Shown piece after piece: positions 8,516 through 17,198 of a DNA stretch of 64,000 nt. The DNA comes from Clostridium algidicarnis DSM 15099 (GTDB taxonomy: Bacteria > Bacillota > Clostridia > Clostridiales > Clostridiaceae): contig NZ_PTIS01000001.1 of the NCBI RefSeq assembly GCF_002934235.1, positions 186,001 to 250,000 of the forward strand, written 5' to 3'. Below the pieces are notes generated by a model, which did not search any database, had not been told where the DNA came from, and was given only the letters and a program-made list of their open reading frames with translations. Position 1 is the stretch's first letter. Each line of letters opens with the position of its first letter. A program made the position numbers and the translations under genes.

Positions 8516-11065
8516 ATGAATAAGTTTTATAATATGACATGGAGTTTTGTACTAGAAACATTGAAAACGGATCAATATAATGGACTTTCTAAAGAAGAGA
8601 TAATAAAAAGAAGGAATGCCTTTGGAGCTAATATTTTAGAAATGAATGAGCCTTTATCGATTATAAATCTAATTGTGAGGAAGTTACTTAATGTATGGGT
8701 ATTATATTCCTTAATTTTAATTTTGGTGAATGTATATTTTGGAGAGATTTTAATATCAATAATAATATTTGCACTTTTACTTTTTACACTTATATTTAAT
8801 ATTAAAATAGCATATAAAAATGAAAAACCCTTAAGAAAACTACAAAATCTGAATAATACTATATGTACAGTTTTAAGGGATAAGGTTATAAGTAACATAA
8901 GCTGTAAGGAACTGGTGGTTGGAGATATAGTCATATTAGATAAGAATTTTATATCACCAGCAGATATTAGATTAATAGAAAGTGAAGATTTAAAAGTAAG
9001 AGAAACCTTGGTTACAGGGGAAGACTATAGTGCAGAAAAATATGAAACTAAAATAGAGGAAAAAAACATACCTTTATCAGACATGAAGAACATAATATTT
9101 AAAGGATCTAAAATTATTAAAGGTAGTGGAAGAGGTGTTGTAACTGCTATTGGAGAAGAAACTGAAATAGGGAAGACTGTAAAGGTTTTAGTTTACGATA
9201 GAAAGGAAAAACAAAGACTTGATGATAAGGTAACTAGAAATGTAAACTTAATATCCTTTATATTTTTAGTATTAACTATTGTATTATTCATTTTAACTTT
9301 ATACAAAAGCAAAGATATACAATCTTCTATATATCTAATAAATTACTTATTATTAGGTTTTTCTCCATGCAGTTTTCTGATAGCTTTTAATATTTATTCC
9401 ATATATATTAAAAACTACTGGAAGAAACAAGATGTATATATAAAAGGGATGTCTATATTTTATCTTATGAATGGTATAGATATGATCTTCTTAGACAAGG
9501 TAGGTGCTATAAGCGAAAACAATATGTATATAAAAAAGATATATACAGATGGAATTACATATAATATATCAAAAGAAAATGAAATTAATAATATACATCT
9601 AGATAGATTTTTAAATATAGCCCTTTTATGTAATAATGGATCCTATGACTTTAATAGGAATACTGGAACAGGGGATATAATAGATCAAGCTTTAATAAAG
9701 TATGGAAATGAATTTTCATTAAATAAAAATGTATTATTAAAGGAGCAAAGAAGAATATTTGAAATACCTTATGATAGTGATAAAAGAATTCAAACAAGTT
9801 TAAATAAAATAGATAATAATTTTAGGGCAAATATAAAAGGTGCTGTAGATATACTTCTAGAAAGATGCACTCATATAATGAAAAATGGAATAGAAAAAGA
9901 AATTACACCAGAGGACGTAATTGAAATAAAAAATGCAGATATATCAATATCCTCAAAGGGGCTAAGAACTATAGGATTTGCATATAGAAATTTTAATTAT
10001 GAGCCAAGTGCTTTAGAAAATATAGAAAGTAATTTAGTATTACTTGGCATAGCAGGATTTGAAAATCCTTTAAAAGAGAACATAAATGAAGAGATGTTAT
10101 CTCTTAAAGAAAAAGGTATAAGGATAGCTATAGCTACAGAAGAAAACAAGCTTACAGCTAATGATTGGGGTCAGGATATAAAGCTAATAAAATCTATTGA
10201 AGAAATCTGGTCAGGAATTGAAATGAAGTATATGGATGACATAGAATTAAGTAAAAGTATAAATAAAATAAAGATATTTTCAAGAATAAGTTCAGAAGAT
10301 AAGGTTAATATTGTAGAAAAGTGGAATGAAGGAGCATTAAAGGTATTATGTGCAGGTGAGAACATGACTGAACTGCCTGCAATGAATAAGGCAAGTGTTT
10401 CTATCGCTGTAGGAAGCAGCAGTGAAGCTGTTAAAACTCTTTCAGATGTTTACATAAAAAAGGATTATATATCAAAATTAAATAAATTGATAAATTTAAG
10501 CCCTAAGCTGCTTATTCAAATTAAAAGAGCATTGGAGTATCTTTTTACGTCTTCATTGATTTTAATTATTTTATTAGTTTTAAATTTTTTCAAATATGAA
10601 AGCTTTAATATAGATAAATATGTCATAATTATTTTAGTAGGAATCATGATTCCTGTGGGAACATTAAAAATACTGATAAGTATAAATAGAGATAGTGAAT
10701 TCAATAAACCTGATAATATATCCATAAGATTTTTAAGGACTATAATTAAATCGGGGATTATGGGAATCTTAATATATGGGATTTATAAGATGAACTTAAT
10801 ATTTTTTAATGAATCTTCAAAGCAACAGATATATTTACTTGCTACAAGTTATTTTATAATAAAATCTTTTAATGGAGGAACTAAGTATAGTTTAAGTAAA
10901 GCTATCACTAGAATGCTTTTTTTAGTACAAGGTGTAGGGTTATTTTTAATAGTATTTATATCTACAAACTATTTCCATTCTTATATGCAAATTAATGATA
11001 TAATATTATTTGTTATATTTTCTATTGTTTGTTACCTTTTTACAAGGCAAAAGCCGGAATTATAA
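8516..11065 (+). CDS. Degenerate P-type ATPase (probable pseudoenzyme)
   Basis: 849 residues with the whole P2-type ATPase layout: N-terminal cation domain, two membrane pairs, actuator domain, phosphorylation/nucleotide domain, and C-terminal helices. Most catalytic signatures are altered. Actuator TGES is TGED (residues 167-170). The helix-4 PEGLP is PCSFL from Pro284. DKTGT is DKVGA, so Asp327 remains but both threonines are lost. TGD in the phosphate loop is replaced (IATEEN). GDGVND is GENMTE at 614-619. KGA and the cytosolic KIFSRISSEDK segment are kept. The frame is intact, with no stop or frameshift, so this looks like a maintained protein rather than a decaying gene. Inference: no ion pumping, perhaps a regulatory or sporulation-linked role given the place after sigF. 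The ATG at 8516 has a modest site (TTTAGGTG). Confidence 0.8.
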   Translation: MNKFYNMTWSFVLETLKTDQYNGLSKEEIIKRRNAFGANILEMNEPLSIINLIVRKLLNVWVLYSLILILVNVYFGEILISIIIFALLLFTLIFNIKIAYKNEKPLRKLQNLNNTICTVLRDKVISNISCKELVVGDIVILDKNFISPADIRLIESEDLKVRETLVTGEDYSAEKYETKIEEKNIPLSDMKNIIFKGSKIIKGSGRGVVTAIGEETEIGKTVKVLVYDRKEKQRLDDKVTRNVNLISFIFLVLTIVLFILTLYKSKDIQSSIYLINYLLLGFSPCSFLIAFNIYSIYIKNYWKKQDVYIKGMSIFYLMNGIDMIFLDKVGAISENNMYIKKIYTDGITYNISKENEINNIHLDRFLNIALLCNNGSYDFNRNTGTGDIIDQALIKYGNEFSLNKNVLLKEQRRIFEIPYDSDKRIQTSLNKIDNNFRANIKGAVDILLERCTHIMKNGIEKEITPEDVIEIKNADISISSKGLRTIGFAYRNFNYEPSALENIESNLVLLGIAGFENPLKENINEEMLSLKEKGIRIAIATEENKLTANDWGQDIKLIKSIEEIWSGIEMKYMDDIELSKSINKIKIFSRISSEDKVNIVEKWNEGALKVLCAGENMTELPAMNKASVSIAVGSSSEAVKTLSDVYIKKDYISKLNKLINLSPKLLIQIKRALEYLFTSSLILIILLVLNFFKYESFNIDKYVIIILVGIMIPVGTLKILISINRDSEFNKPDNISIRFLRTIIKSGIMGILIYGIYKMNLIFFNESSKQQIYLLATSYFIIKSFNGGTKYSLSKAITRMLFLVQGVGLFLIVFISTNYFHSYMQINDIILFVIFSIVCYLFTRQKPEL

Positions 11066-11136
11066 TATTAAATATAAGGTTTAATTTAAAGATTAATGGT
11101 TAAAATTCAAGATAACTAACTTTAGGGGGTGTTATT

Positions 11137-12882
11137 TTGGATAAACCATTAATCTATTTTTTTGTATCTTTTATTTTAGGAATTATAATTTTTATATTCT
11201 ATTCTTTTAGTTCATTTTTAGCTTTTTTATTTATGACTTTTTTTATTTTATTACTTGTTAGGGGCATAAGTTACAAAGAAGTTCTTATAAATATTATTAT
11301 AGTTATATTTTCTTTTTATAATGCTTATAGCTACTTCAATGTTAACTTACCAAAGGATAATGATGTGGTTAAAATAAGAGTATACAATAAAAAAGGATAT
11401 AAGATTATAGGAATAATAAATGATAAAATGGTTTATATAAAAAATTTAAAGGGAGGAGATATAGGGGATATAATATATGCTAAGGGAGATTTTAAAGAAG
11501 ATATACAATATGATAAAGGAATAATTGGTGAATTTTCATTAAATAATGAAATAGAAAGAAAACAAGATTTATATTCAAAGATAATAGGGTATAGATCTTT
11601 TTTAGATGAAGAGTTTCAATCTATATTTGGAGTGGAGGATGGCATTTTATTAAGCAACTTATGTTTTGGAGATAATTCTTCTATTGATATTGAAACTAAA
11701 GAAAAATTGAAATCTTTAGGGGTAATTCATGTAATAAGTGTTTCAGGATTCCATATAGCTTTAGTGTATAAACTCGTTTCTACTATTTTAGGAGGTAACA
11801 TAGCTTTAATTATAACATTTTTTTATGGCATATTTACAGGAGGTAAATCTTCAACTTGGAGGGCATTTATTATGATATTCCTGTCTAAGGCTTCTTTTAA
11901 ATTATATAGAAATTATGATGGGGTTTCTGCTTTATCTTTAGCTGGCATAATACTACTTAGTATAAAACCATACTACCTAATGGATGTAGGATTTTGCCTA
12001 TCCTTTCTAGCTACCTTAGGAATAGTATTATTTCAAAAAACTATTAATAATAAATTATATAAGTTACCTTCGTTTTTGAGAGAACCTATTAGTATAACTA
12101 TGAGCGCACAGGTATTTACATTTCCGTATATGATATTTACTTTTGGAAGTTTTAATTTAGGATTTCTAATAGGAAATTTGTTTTTAGTGCCCCTATTTAC
12201 GCTATTAATTATATTAGGTAATTGTGCAGCTATATTTTTAAATACATTTTTAATTAAATATATAAAATACTTTGTGGAAATTATAATGCAAATTTTAAAT
12301 GGCGGTATATATATTTTACATAGTATGTCACTAAAGACAAGCTATTTAAGCTATTTAGAAGGTTGCATAGTCATAGCTATTTATATATGCTATTTGTTAG
12401 TTAAAAAGGGAAATAAAAAATACAAATATCTGCCACTCTTTTTATGTACTCTTATAATATTTGAATATTATAAGCCTTATACAGAGATTAAAGTATTAGA
12501 TGTTTTAGGTAAGGAAGCTTATATAATAAGCTATAAAAAAAGAAATGTGCTTTTAACAAATTCGAATAAAGTTGGGGAGGATTTGATTAAAGGATATAAT
12601 ATAGATGAAGTGAAAGATATTGGTACATATCCACTGAAATTTAATATTAAAGATAAAAATAATACCAATGTAGAAATAATCAATATTGGTAATGGAGAAA
12701 GAAAGGTAAGTATAACTGTATTACCTATGAAAGAAAATAGAATTTTTAAGTTTATGAACTATAGGGGTAAGAAAAATTATGATATAATACTTTTAAAACC
12801 AAAAAAGCAAGTCGGATTTAGAAGAGCTTATGAAACTAATAGTGTTATAATTACAGAATTTAATATATATAACCTAAAATAA
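11137..12882 (+). CDS. ComEC/Rec2-family membrane protein with vestigial C-terminal domain
   Basis: 581 residues. The order is: N-terminal helices (about 1-65), a soluble OB-like region (about 70-145), and the Competence multi-helix domain (about 155-440) with the hallmark segment HVISVSGFHIALV (about 203-215). In B. subtilis ComEC forms the inner-membrane channel for DNA uptake and has about 776 residues, ending in a metallo-beta-lactamase-like domain. Here the C-terminal piece starts like that domain (TEIKVLDVLGKEAYIIS...VLLTNS) but is only about 130 residues long and lacks HxHxDH and the other metal ligands. The start is TTG with TTTAGGGGGT upstream. It lies before holA, as comEC does in many Firmicutes, but no comEA is adjacent. 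Function in DNA uptake is uncertain. Confidence 0.8.
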   Translation: MDKPLIYFFVSFILGIIIFIFYSFSSFLAFLFMTFFILLLVRGISYKEVLINIIIVIFSFYNAYSYFNVNLPKDNDVVKIRVYNKKGYKIIGIINDKMVYIKNLKGGDIGDIIYAKGDFKEDIQYDKGIIGEFSLNNEIERKQDLYSKIIGYRSFLDEEFQSIFGVEDGILLSNLCFGDNSSIDIETKEKLKSLGVIHVISVSGFHIALVYKLVSTILGGNIALIITFFYGIFTGGKSSTWRAFIMIFLSKASFKLYRNYDGVSALSLAGIILLSIKPYYLMDVGFCLSFLATLGIVLFQKTINNKLYKLPSFLREPISITMSAQVFTFPYMIFTFGSFNLGFLIGNLFLVPLFTLLIILGNCAAIFLNTFLIKYIKYFVEIIMQILNGGIYILHSMSLKTSYLSYLEGCIVIAIYICYLLVKKGNKKYKYLPLFLCTLIIFEYYKPYTEIKVLDVLGKEAYIISYKKRNVLLTNSNKVGEDLIKGYNIDEVKDIGTYPLKFNIKDKNNTNVEIINIGNGERKVSITVLPMKENRIFKFMNYRGKKNYDIILLKPKKQVGFRRAYETNSVIITEFNIYNLK

Positions 12883-12926
12883 GATTAGATTTAGCCAGTA
12901 TATATTTAGTAGGGAGAGATTTTTAT

Positions 12927-13943
12927 ATGGATGTTATTTCTTTAGAAAAAGATATAAAAAATAAAAAATTTAAAAGGTGCTACATACTTTATGGAGAGGA
13001 CGAAGCGCTTATTCAGGATATAGTGTCTACAATAATAAAGGATACTTTAGATCCTAGTTTCCTAGACTTAAATTTATTAAGAATAGATGGTATAAAAGAA
13101 GGTTTTGAGGTTATTGAAAATGCCACAGAAACATTACCCTTTATGTCTGAAAAAAAGGTGGTTGAAGTTTATAGGGCAGAATTTTTAAGCTGGGAAAAAG
13201 ATAAAAAAGGGGAGCAAACTTTTAAAAAAATAGCTAAATACATAGATACACTTCCTGACCATTGCATTCTTATATTATATTATGTGTTTAAGGAACAAAG
13301 AGATAAAATAACACCTGAGGTTAATAGAATAAAAGGTGATGTTGCAGTTGTAAAAGTAGATAAACTTAAAGGTGAAAAGTTATATAAAAAGGTAGAGAAT
13401 ATATTTATCCAAAATGGAAAGCCTATAGGTAAGATTGAACTCAGATTTTTTGTGGACAATGTAGATAATAATATGAGAATAATAAATAACGAAATTGATA
13501 AGTTAATAAGCTATACAGAAGGAAGAAATATAACAAAACAAGATATTTTGGATTTGTTTTCTCAAAAGAGTGAAAAAGATATATTTAATATGGTGGATTT
13601 TTTATCTCAAAAAAGACCAGAAAAGGCTACTAATATATTAAATGAACTGATTTTTAAAGGAGAAAAAGAGAATTATATTCTTTCTATGATAGAAAGGCAG
13701 TTCAAAATTTTGTTTAATCTAAAACTTGGTATGTCAAAAGGAAAAAGTAAAGAAATTTTATCGCGTGAACTTAAATTAAATATATATATATGTGATAAGA
13801 TGATGCATCAAAGTGAAAAGTTTAGTTTCAAACAATTAAAAAGGTGCATGGAACTTTGTATAAATAGTGAAAGAAATTTAAAAACCTTAAGTTTAAATAA
13901 AAAGACTGAATTAGAACTTTTAATAATAAATACAGTAATGTGA
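12927..13943 (+). CDS. holA: DNA polymerase III subunit delta
   Basis: 338 residues, the usual length. The delta subunit of the clamp loader opens the beta sliding clamp for loading on primed DNA. The start matches the family (MDVISLEKDIKN...CYILYGEDEALI), with an AAA+-like N-terminal domain lacking a working Walker A. Typical family segments include the central NNMRIINNEIDKLISYTEG and the C-terminal collar domain with MIERQFKILFNLKLG. It follows the comEC-like gene by 44 bases and precedes convergent rpsT, the order known from B. subtilis (comEC-holA-rpsT). AGGGAGAG upstream supports the ATG at 12927. Confidence 0.93.
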   Translation: MDVISLEKDIKNKKFKRCYILYGEDEALIQDIVSTIIKDTLDPSFLDLNLLRIDGIKEGFEVIENATETLPFMSEKKVVEVYRAEFLSWEKDKKGEQTFKKIAKYIDTLPDHCILILYYVFKEQRDKITPEVNRIKGDVAVVKVDKLKGEKLYKKVENIFIQNGKPIGKIELRFFVDNVDNNMRIINNEIDKLISYTEGRNITKQDILDLFSQKSEKDIFNMVDFLSQKRPEKATNILNELIFKGEKENYILSMIERQFKILFNLKLGMSKGKSKEILSRELKLNIYICDKMMHQSEKFSFKQLKRCMELCINSERNLKTLSLNKKTELELLIINTVM

Positions 13944-14002
13944 TAGGAGAAAAAATAAAAACAAATAAAAGAAATGAATTAAATAAATAGTGGAAAATAA
14001 AT

Positions 14003-14022
14003 AACCGGTATCTCTACCGGTT
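14003..14022 (-). terminator. Intrinsic terminator of rpsT
   Basis: AACCGGTA and its complement TACCGGTT around a 4-base loop, followed on the minus strand by ATTTATTTT. It lies directly after the rpsT stop; the region is also downstream of holA on the plus strand. Confidence 0.75.
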
Positions 14023-14028
14023 TACTTA

Positions 14029-14295
14029 CTATGCTGATAAAGTATTTAATCTTGATGCTAATCTTGACTTTTTCCTGGAAGACATATTTTTATGTATTAC
14101 TCCCTTTGAAACAGCCATGTCTAAAGCTTTAACTACTTCTTTGTATGTTGCAGTTGCTTCTTCTACGTTTTTCTCTATAACTGCAGTATCAAACTTCTTT
14201 ATAGTAGTCTTTAGTGAAGATTTAACCATTTTATTTCTTAAAGTTTTAGCTTCTGTAGTCTTTATTCTCTTAATTGAAGATTTTATATTTGCCAT
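14029..14295 (-). CDS. rpsT: 30S ribosomal protein S20
   Basis: 88 residues, normal length and composition (Lys/Arg/Ala/Ser-rich helical protein). S20 binds the 5' and 3' minor domains of 16S rRNA during small-subunit assembly. The start [17 protein letters not shown] and the ending [10 protein letters not shown] are characteristic. On the minus strand AAAGGTGGTGAAAGTT precedes the ATG. It is monocistronic and convergent with holA, and divergent from gpr. The conserved placement next to holA and gpr supports the call. Confidence 0.97.
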   Translation of the reverse strand: MANIKSSIKRIKTTEAKTLRNKMVKSSLKTTIKKFDTAVIEKNVEEATATYKEVVKALDMAVSKGVIHKNMSSRKKSRLASRLNTLSA

Positions 14296-14472
14296 TAACT
14301 TTCACCACCTTTATCATAATATGGCCTCTGCAGTCGTGGGGAAATCTGCTTTCGAGTTTCATATTTAACAAGTGATATTATAGCATTAAAATTTTAAGAA
14401 TTCAAGTATAATTCCCATTTATTAATAGAATAATATTTATATAAGTTTAAAAATAACTAGGAGTGTGATTTA

Positions 14473-15450
14473 ATGTTTGAAATAAGAACAGATCTTGCGG
14501 TAGAAGCAAGAGAAATGTATAGCAGTGCTCATAATAAGGATCCAGAAGGAATAGTGGTAAAAGAAGATATTCCTTATGAAGATATAAAAGTTACTAAAGT
14601 TTCAATAACTAATGAAGAAGGCGAAAAAAACATGGGAAAGCCAATAGGGAATTATATAACTATAGATATTCCGGAGTTTACTTATTATGATGGAGAAACT
14701 ATGAATAGGGTAAGTAAAGTAGTGGCTGATAGCTTATCAAAAATTATTAATAAAGATAAGCATAGGAACACGCTGGTTATAGGACTTGGTAATTGGAATG
14801 TAACGCCAGATGCGTTAGGACCAAGGGTTATTTCTAAAACTATGATAACAAGGCACTTAAAAGAATTAATACCAGATAAGATAGATGAAAAGATAGCATC
14901 TGTTAGTGCCTTATCACCAGGTGTACTAGGTCTTACTGGCATAGAAACAGTAGAAATTGTTAAGGGTGTTGTAGATAAAACAAAACCAGATCTTATAATT
15001 TGTGTAGATGCGTTAGCTTCAAGAAGATTAGATAGGGTTAATAGGACTATTCAAATAAGTGATACAGGTATTTCTCCAGGATCAGGACTTAAAAATCATA
15101 GAAAAGCTTTGAATATTGAAACCTTAGGTATCAAAGTTATAGCTATAGGGGTTCCAACAGTAGTTGATGCAGCAACAATTGCTAATGATAGTATAGACCT
15201 TGTATTAGATGAAATGATAAAAGAATCGACTAAAGGTGGCGAGTTTTATAATATGTTAAAGTCTATAGATAAAAATGAAAAGGGTCGACTTATTGAAGAA
15301 CTACTAAGTTCAAAAGGAGGCGACCTTATAGTCACACCTAAAGAAGTGGATATAATAGTAGACTCAGTATCTAGAGTAATTTCTAATGGTATAAATCTTG
15401 CGCTTCAACCTTCACTAGATTTAGAGGATATAAATCAATTTATGAATTAA
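14473..15450 (+). CDS. gpr: Germination protease GPR
   Basis: 325 residues of the aspartic-type protease that degrades small acid-soluble spore proteins at germination. It is made as a zymogen in the forespore. The N-terminal MFEIRTDLAVEAREM holds the autoprocessing region. The catalytic-core segments are clear: NTLVIGLGNWNVTPDALGP, SALSPGVLGLTGIET and DLIICVDALASRR. The family is expressed under sigma F and sigma G; I see no promoter good enough to assign here. TAGGAGTGTG upstream supports the start. spoIIP follows by 56 bases, as in other clostridia and B. subtilis, suggesting a sporulation gene pair. Confidence 0.96.
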   Translation: MFEIRTDLAVEAREMYSSAHNKDPEGIVVKEDIPYEDIKVTKVSITNEEGEKNMGKPIGNYITIDIPEFTYYDGETMNRVSKVVADSLSKIINKDKHRNTLVIGLGNWNVTPDALGPRVISKTMITRHLKELIPDKIDEKIASVSALSPGVLGLTGIETVEIVKGVVDKTKPDLIICVDALASRRLDRVNRTIQISDTGISPGSGLKNHRKALNIETLGIKVIAIGVPTVVDAATIANDSIDLVLDEMIKESTKGGEFYNMLKSIDKNEKGRLIEELLSSKGGDLIVTPKEVDIIVDSVSRVISNGINLALQPSLDLEDINQFMN

Positions 15451-15469
15451 AGCTATAATTTTTAAAAGA

Positions 15470-15500
15470 CCCTCATATAAATAAGGTATATGGGGGGGAA
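15470..15500 (+). promoter_or_regulatory. Hairpin that buries the spoIIP ribosome binding site
   Basis: CCCTCATATA (15470-15479) pairs with TATATGGGGG (15487-15496) over ten positions with one G-U wobble and a seven-base loop. The G-rich 3' arm is the only ribosome binding sequence for spoIIP, whose ATG begins at 15507. Translation should therefore depend on opening this stem. Confidence 0.55.
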
Positions 15501-15506
15501 TTTAAG

Positions 15507-16607
15507 ATGAAATATTATTATACAAATGTAAAAGAGAAGATCCGAAAATTTTATATACTAATACCCATGATTTTATTTTTACTTATTTCCATGATATTGC
15601 TAACTAAAACTATACAAGGACTTGGCTATAATGAAAAAAAGGGAAATATGATATATGTTCAAATTTTAAATAAAAGTATGCCCTTAGTAAAGGAATTATC
15701 CTTTGATTCAGAGGACTTAGTAGAAGAAAATTTTTCTTTAAAAGATAAGGTTTTGGATACTTTAGGTATTAATCGAAAAGATCCTATAAATATTATATCA
15801 AGAGAAATTAAATATTTTTCAATGTTAAAATCAGATGATGGTAAAAAGACCATTAATTTAAATAAGGAAATAAGTTCTTTTAAATTAGAGGATACTAGCG
15901 TTTCAAAGCTTTCTGAAAAGGAAATTCAAAAGGGAGAACAGTCTAACTTAGCTTCTTTAAAAGCATATAATCCTAGTTTGAAAAAGACTCTTAATTCATC
16001 TAAACCTGAGGTTCTTATATACCACACGCATACATCTGAGCGCTATACAACTGATGTAGAAAGTAATTCCAACGATAGTATGGATGAAAATGAAAATGTA
16101 TGTGCTGTAGGCAATGAACTTGCTAGAGAATTAGAAGAAAATTATGGCATATCAGTGATTCATGATAAAACAGTGCATAACACCACCTATACTCAAAGCT
16201 ATTCACGATCTAGAGAAACACTTACACAGTATTTAAATAAGTATGGAGATTTTAAGCTTATAATTGATCTTCATAGAGATTCTGTAAAAAGTAAGAATAG
16301 TGTAACTGTGAATTTAAATGGCGAAGACGTAACGAAAATAATGTTTGTAATGACAGAGAAGAATCCCCATTTTGATAAGAATAATGCTATAGTACAAAAT
16401 ATGATAGGTAATGCAAATGAACTTTTCCCAGGATTTATAAGGCAAGGTACAAATTATAATGTTGGAACTAGATACTTCAATCAAGATCTAAGTAATAATG
16501 CAATACTTATAGAGGTTGGAGCTAGGATAAATAAAGTAGAAGAAGCTACAGGTTCAGCTAAATATACAGCAAGGCTTATTGCAGAATATTTGAATGGAAA
16601 AGAGTAA
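15507..16607 (+). CDS. spoIIP: Stage II sporulation protein P
   Basis: 366 residues. SpoIIP is a peptidoglycan amidase/endopeptidase that works with SpoIID and SpoIIM to drive the engulfing membrane around the forespore. A single membrane anchor lies at about residues 15-36 with a short basic cytoplasmic head. The catalytic domain starts at about residue 165 with the zinc motif YHTHTSE (His173, Glu178) and continues with LIIDLHRDS and ILIEVGARINKVEEA. The lid and linker from 40 to 160 are variable. It follows gpr by 56 bases. Its ribosome binding site is inside a hairpin (15470-15496), which may lower or time its translation. Confidence 0.95.
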   Translation: MKYYYTNVKEKIRKFYILIPMILFLLISMILLTKTIQGLGYNEKKGNMIYVQILNKSMPLVKELSFDSEDLVEENFSLKDKVLDTLGINRKDPINIISREIKYFSMLKSDDGKKTINLNKEISSFKLEDTSVSKLSEKEIQKGEQSNLASLKAYNPSLKKTLNSSKPEVLIYHTHTSERYTTDVESNSNDSMDENENVCAVGNELARELEENYGISVIHDKTVHNTTYTQSYSRSRETLTQYLNKYGDFKLIIDLHRDSVKSKNSVTVNLNGEDVTKIMFVMTEKNPHFDKNNAIVQNMIGNANELFPGFIRQGTNYNVGTRYFNQDLSNNAILIEVGARINKVEEATGSAKYTARLIAEYLNGKE

Positions 16608-16739
16608 CGCCTAAATTGCTATATTATGAATAAAAGTTAATAAATAAGAGCATCCTTATAAAAGGGTTATAGAATTTTGAATTAAGAAATGTAATAATAT
16701 TATTTTAAATATAAGAATTCATTGTGAGGAGTGCTCTTT

Positions 16740-17087
16740 TTGAAAAGTAAAGGTATGTATAAGATTATAATCATAACATGTTTATTTATAATGGTGTTAG
16801 GCTTTATAAAGGTAAACGTTCAATGCAATAGAACTAAAGATGAAACTATAGAAACTATGAGTGCAAACCATAAATTATACGAGGATGGATCTATAAAAGA
16901 AGAATATTTAAATTTATATAACATAGTTGACAATGCTCCTATAAAAATATTTTATAATAAAAACCCTCTAGATATAAAGATTTTATTGCCAAAGTTTGAT
17001 ATAGTTATAAACAAAGAAGTATTTCATTACTCAATGGATAAAATCAAAGGCAATATAAAAATAAAAATTAATTCTATAAGGAAATAA
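16740..17087 (+). CDS. Hypothetical membrane-anchored protein
   Basis: 115 residues from the TTG at 16740, preferred because GAGGA lies nine bases upstream; a GTG at 16731 would abut that site. A hydrophobic segment at about residues 7-24 follows a short basic head, so it is a signal anchor. There is no canonical lipobox, although a Cys follows soon after (NVQC). The rest is a polar extracytoplasmic domain of about 85 residues with no motif I recognise. It sits between spoIIP and lepA; a sporulation role is possible from context only. The start region (TGCTCTT) can pair with AAGAGCA about 80 bases upstream. Confidence 0.6.
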   Translation: MKSKGMYKIIIITCLFIMVLGFIKVNVQCNRTKDETIETMSANHKLYEDGSIKEEYLNLYNIVDNAPIKIFYNKNPLDIKILLPKFDIVINKEVFHYSMDKIKGNIKIKINSIRK

Positions 17088-17198
17088 TTTTTTATATACA
17101 TAATAGAGATATATTATGATATAATTTACTTTGATTAAAATTCATAGTGGTGAAGACTACTGTCTAAAGCATTATTGCTAGAAAGATGGGTGATGAAT

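Noticed and set aside
8516-11065. The degenerate ATPase as a frameshifted pseudogene
   Set aside because: The frame is open over 849 codons with normal codon use and the full domain order; only the motif residues are changed.
14340-14472. A sigma-F/sigma-G promoter before gpr
   Set aside because: GTATA followed after 17 bases by GAATAATAT resembles the consensus only partly; in such AT-rich DNA I cannot separate it from chance.
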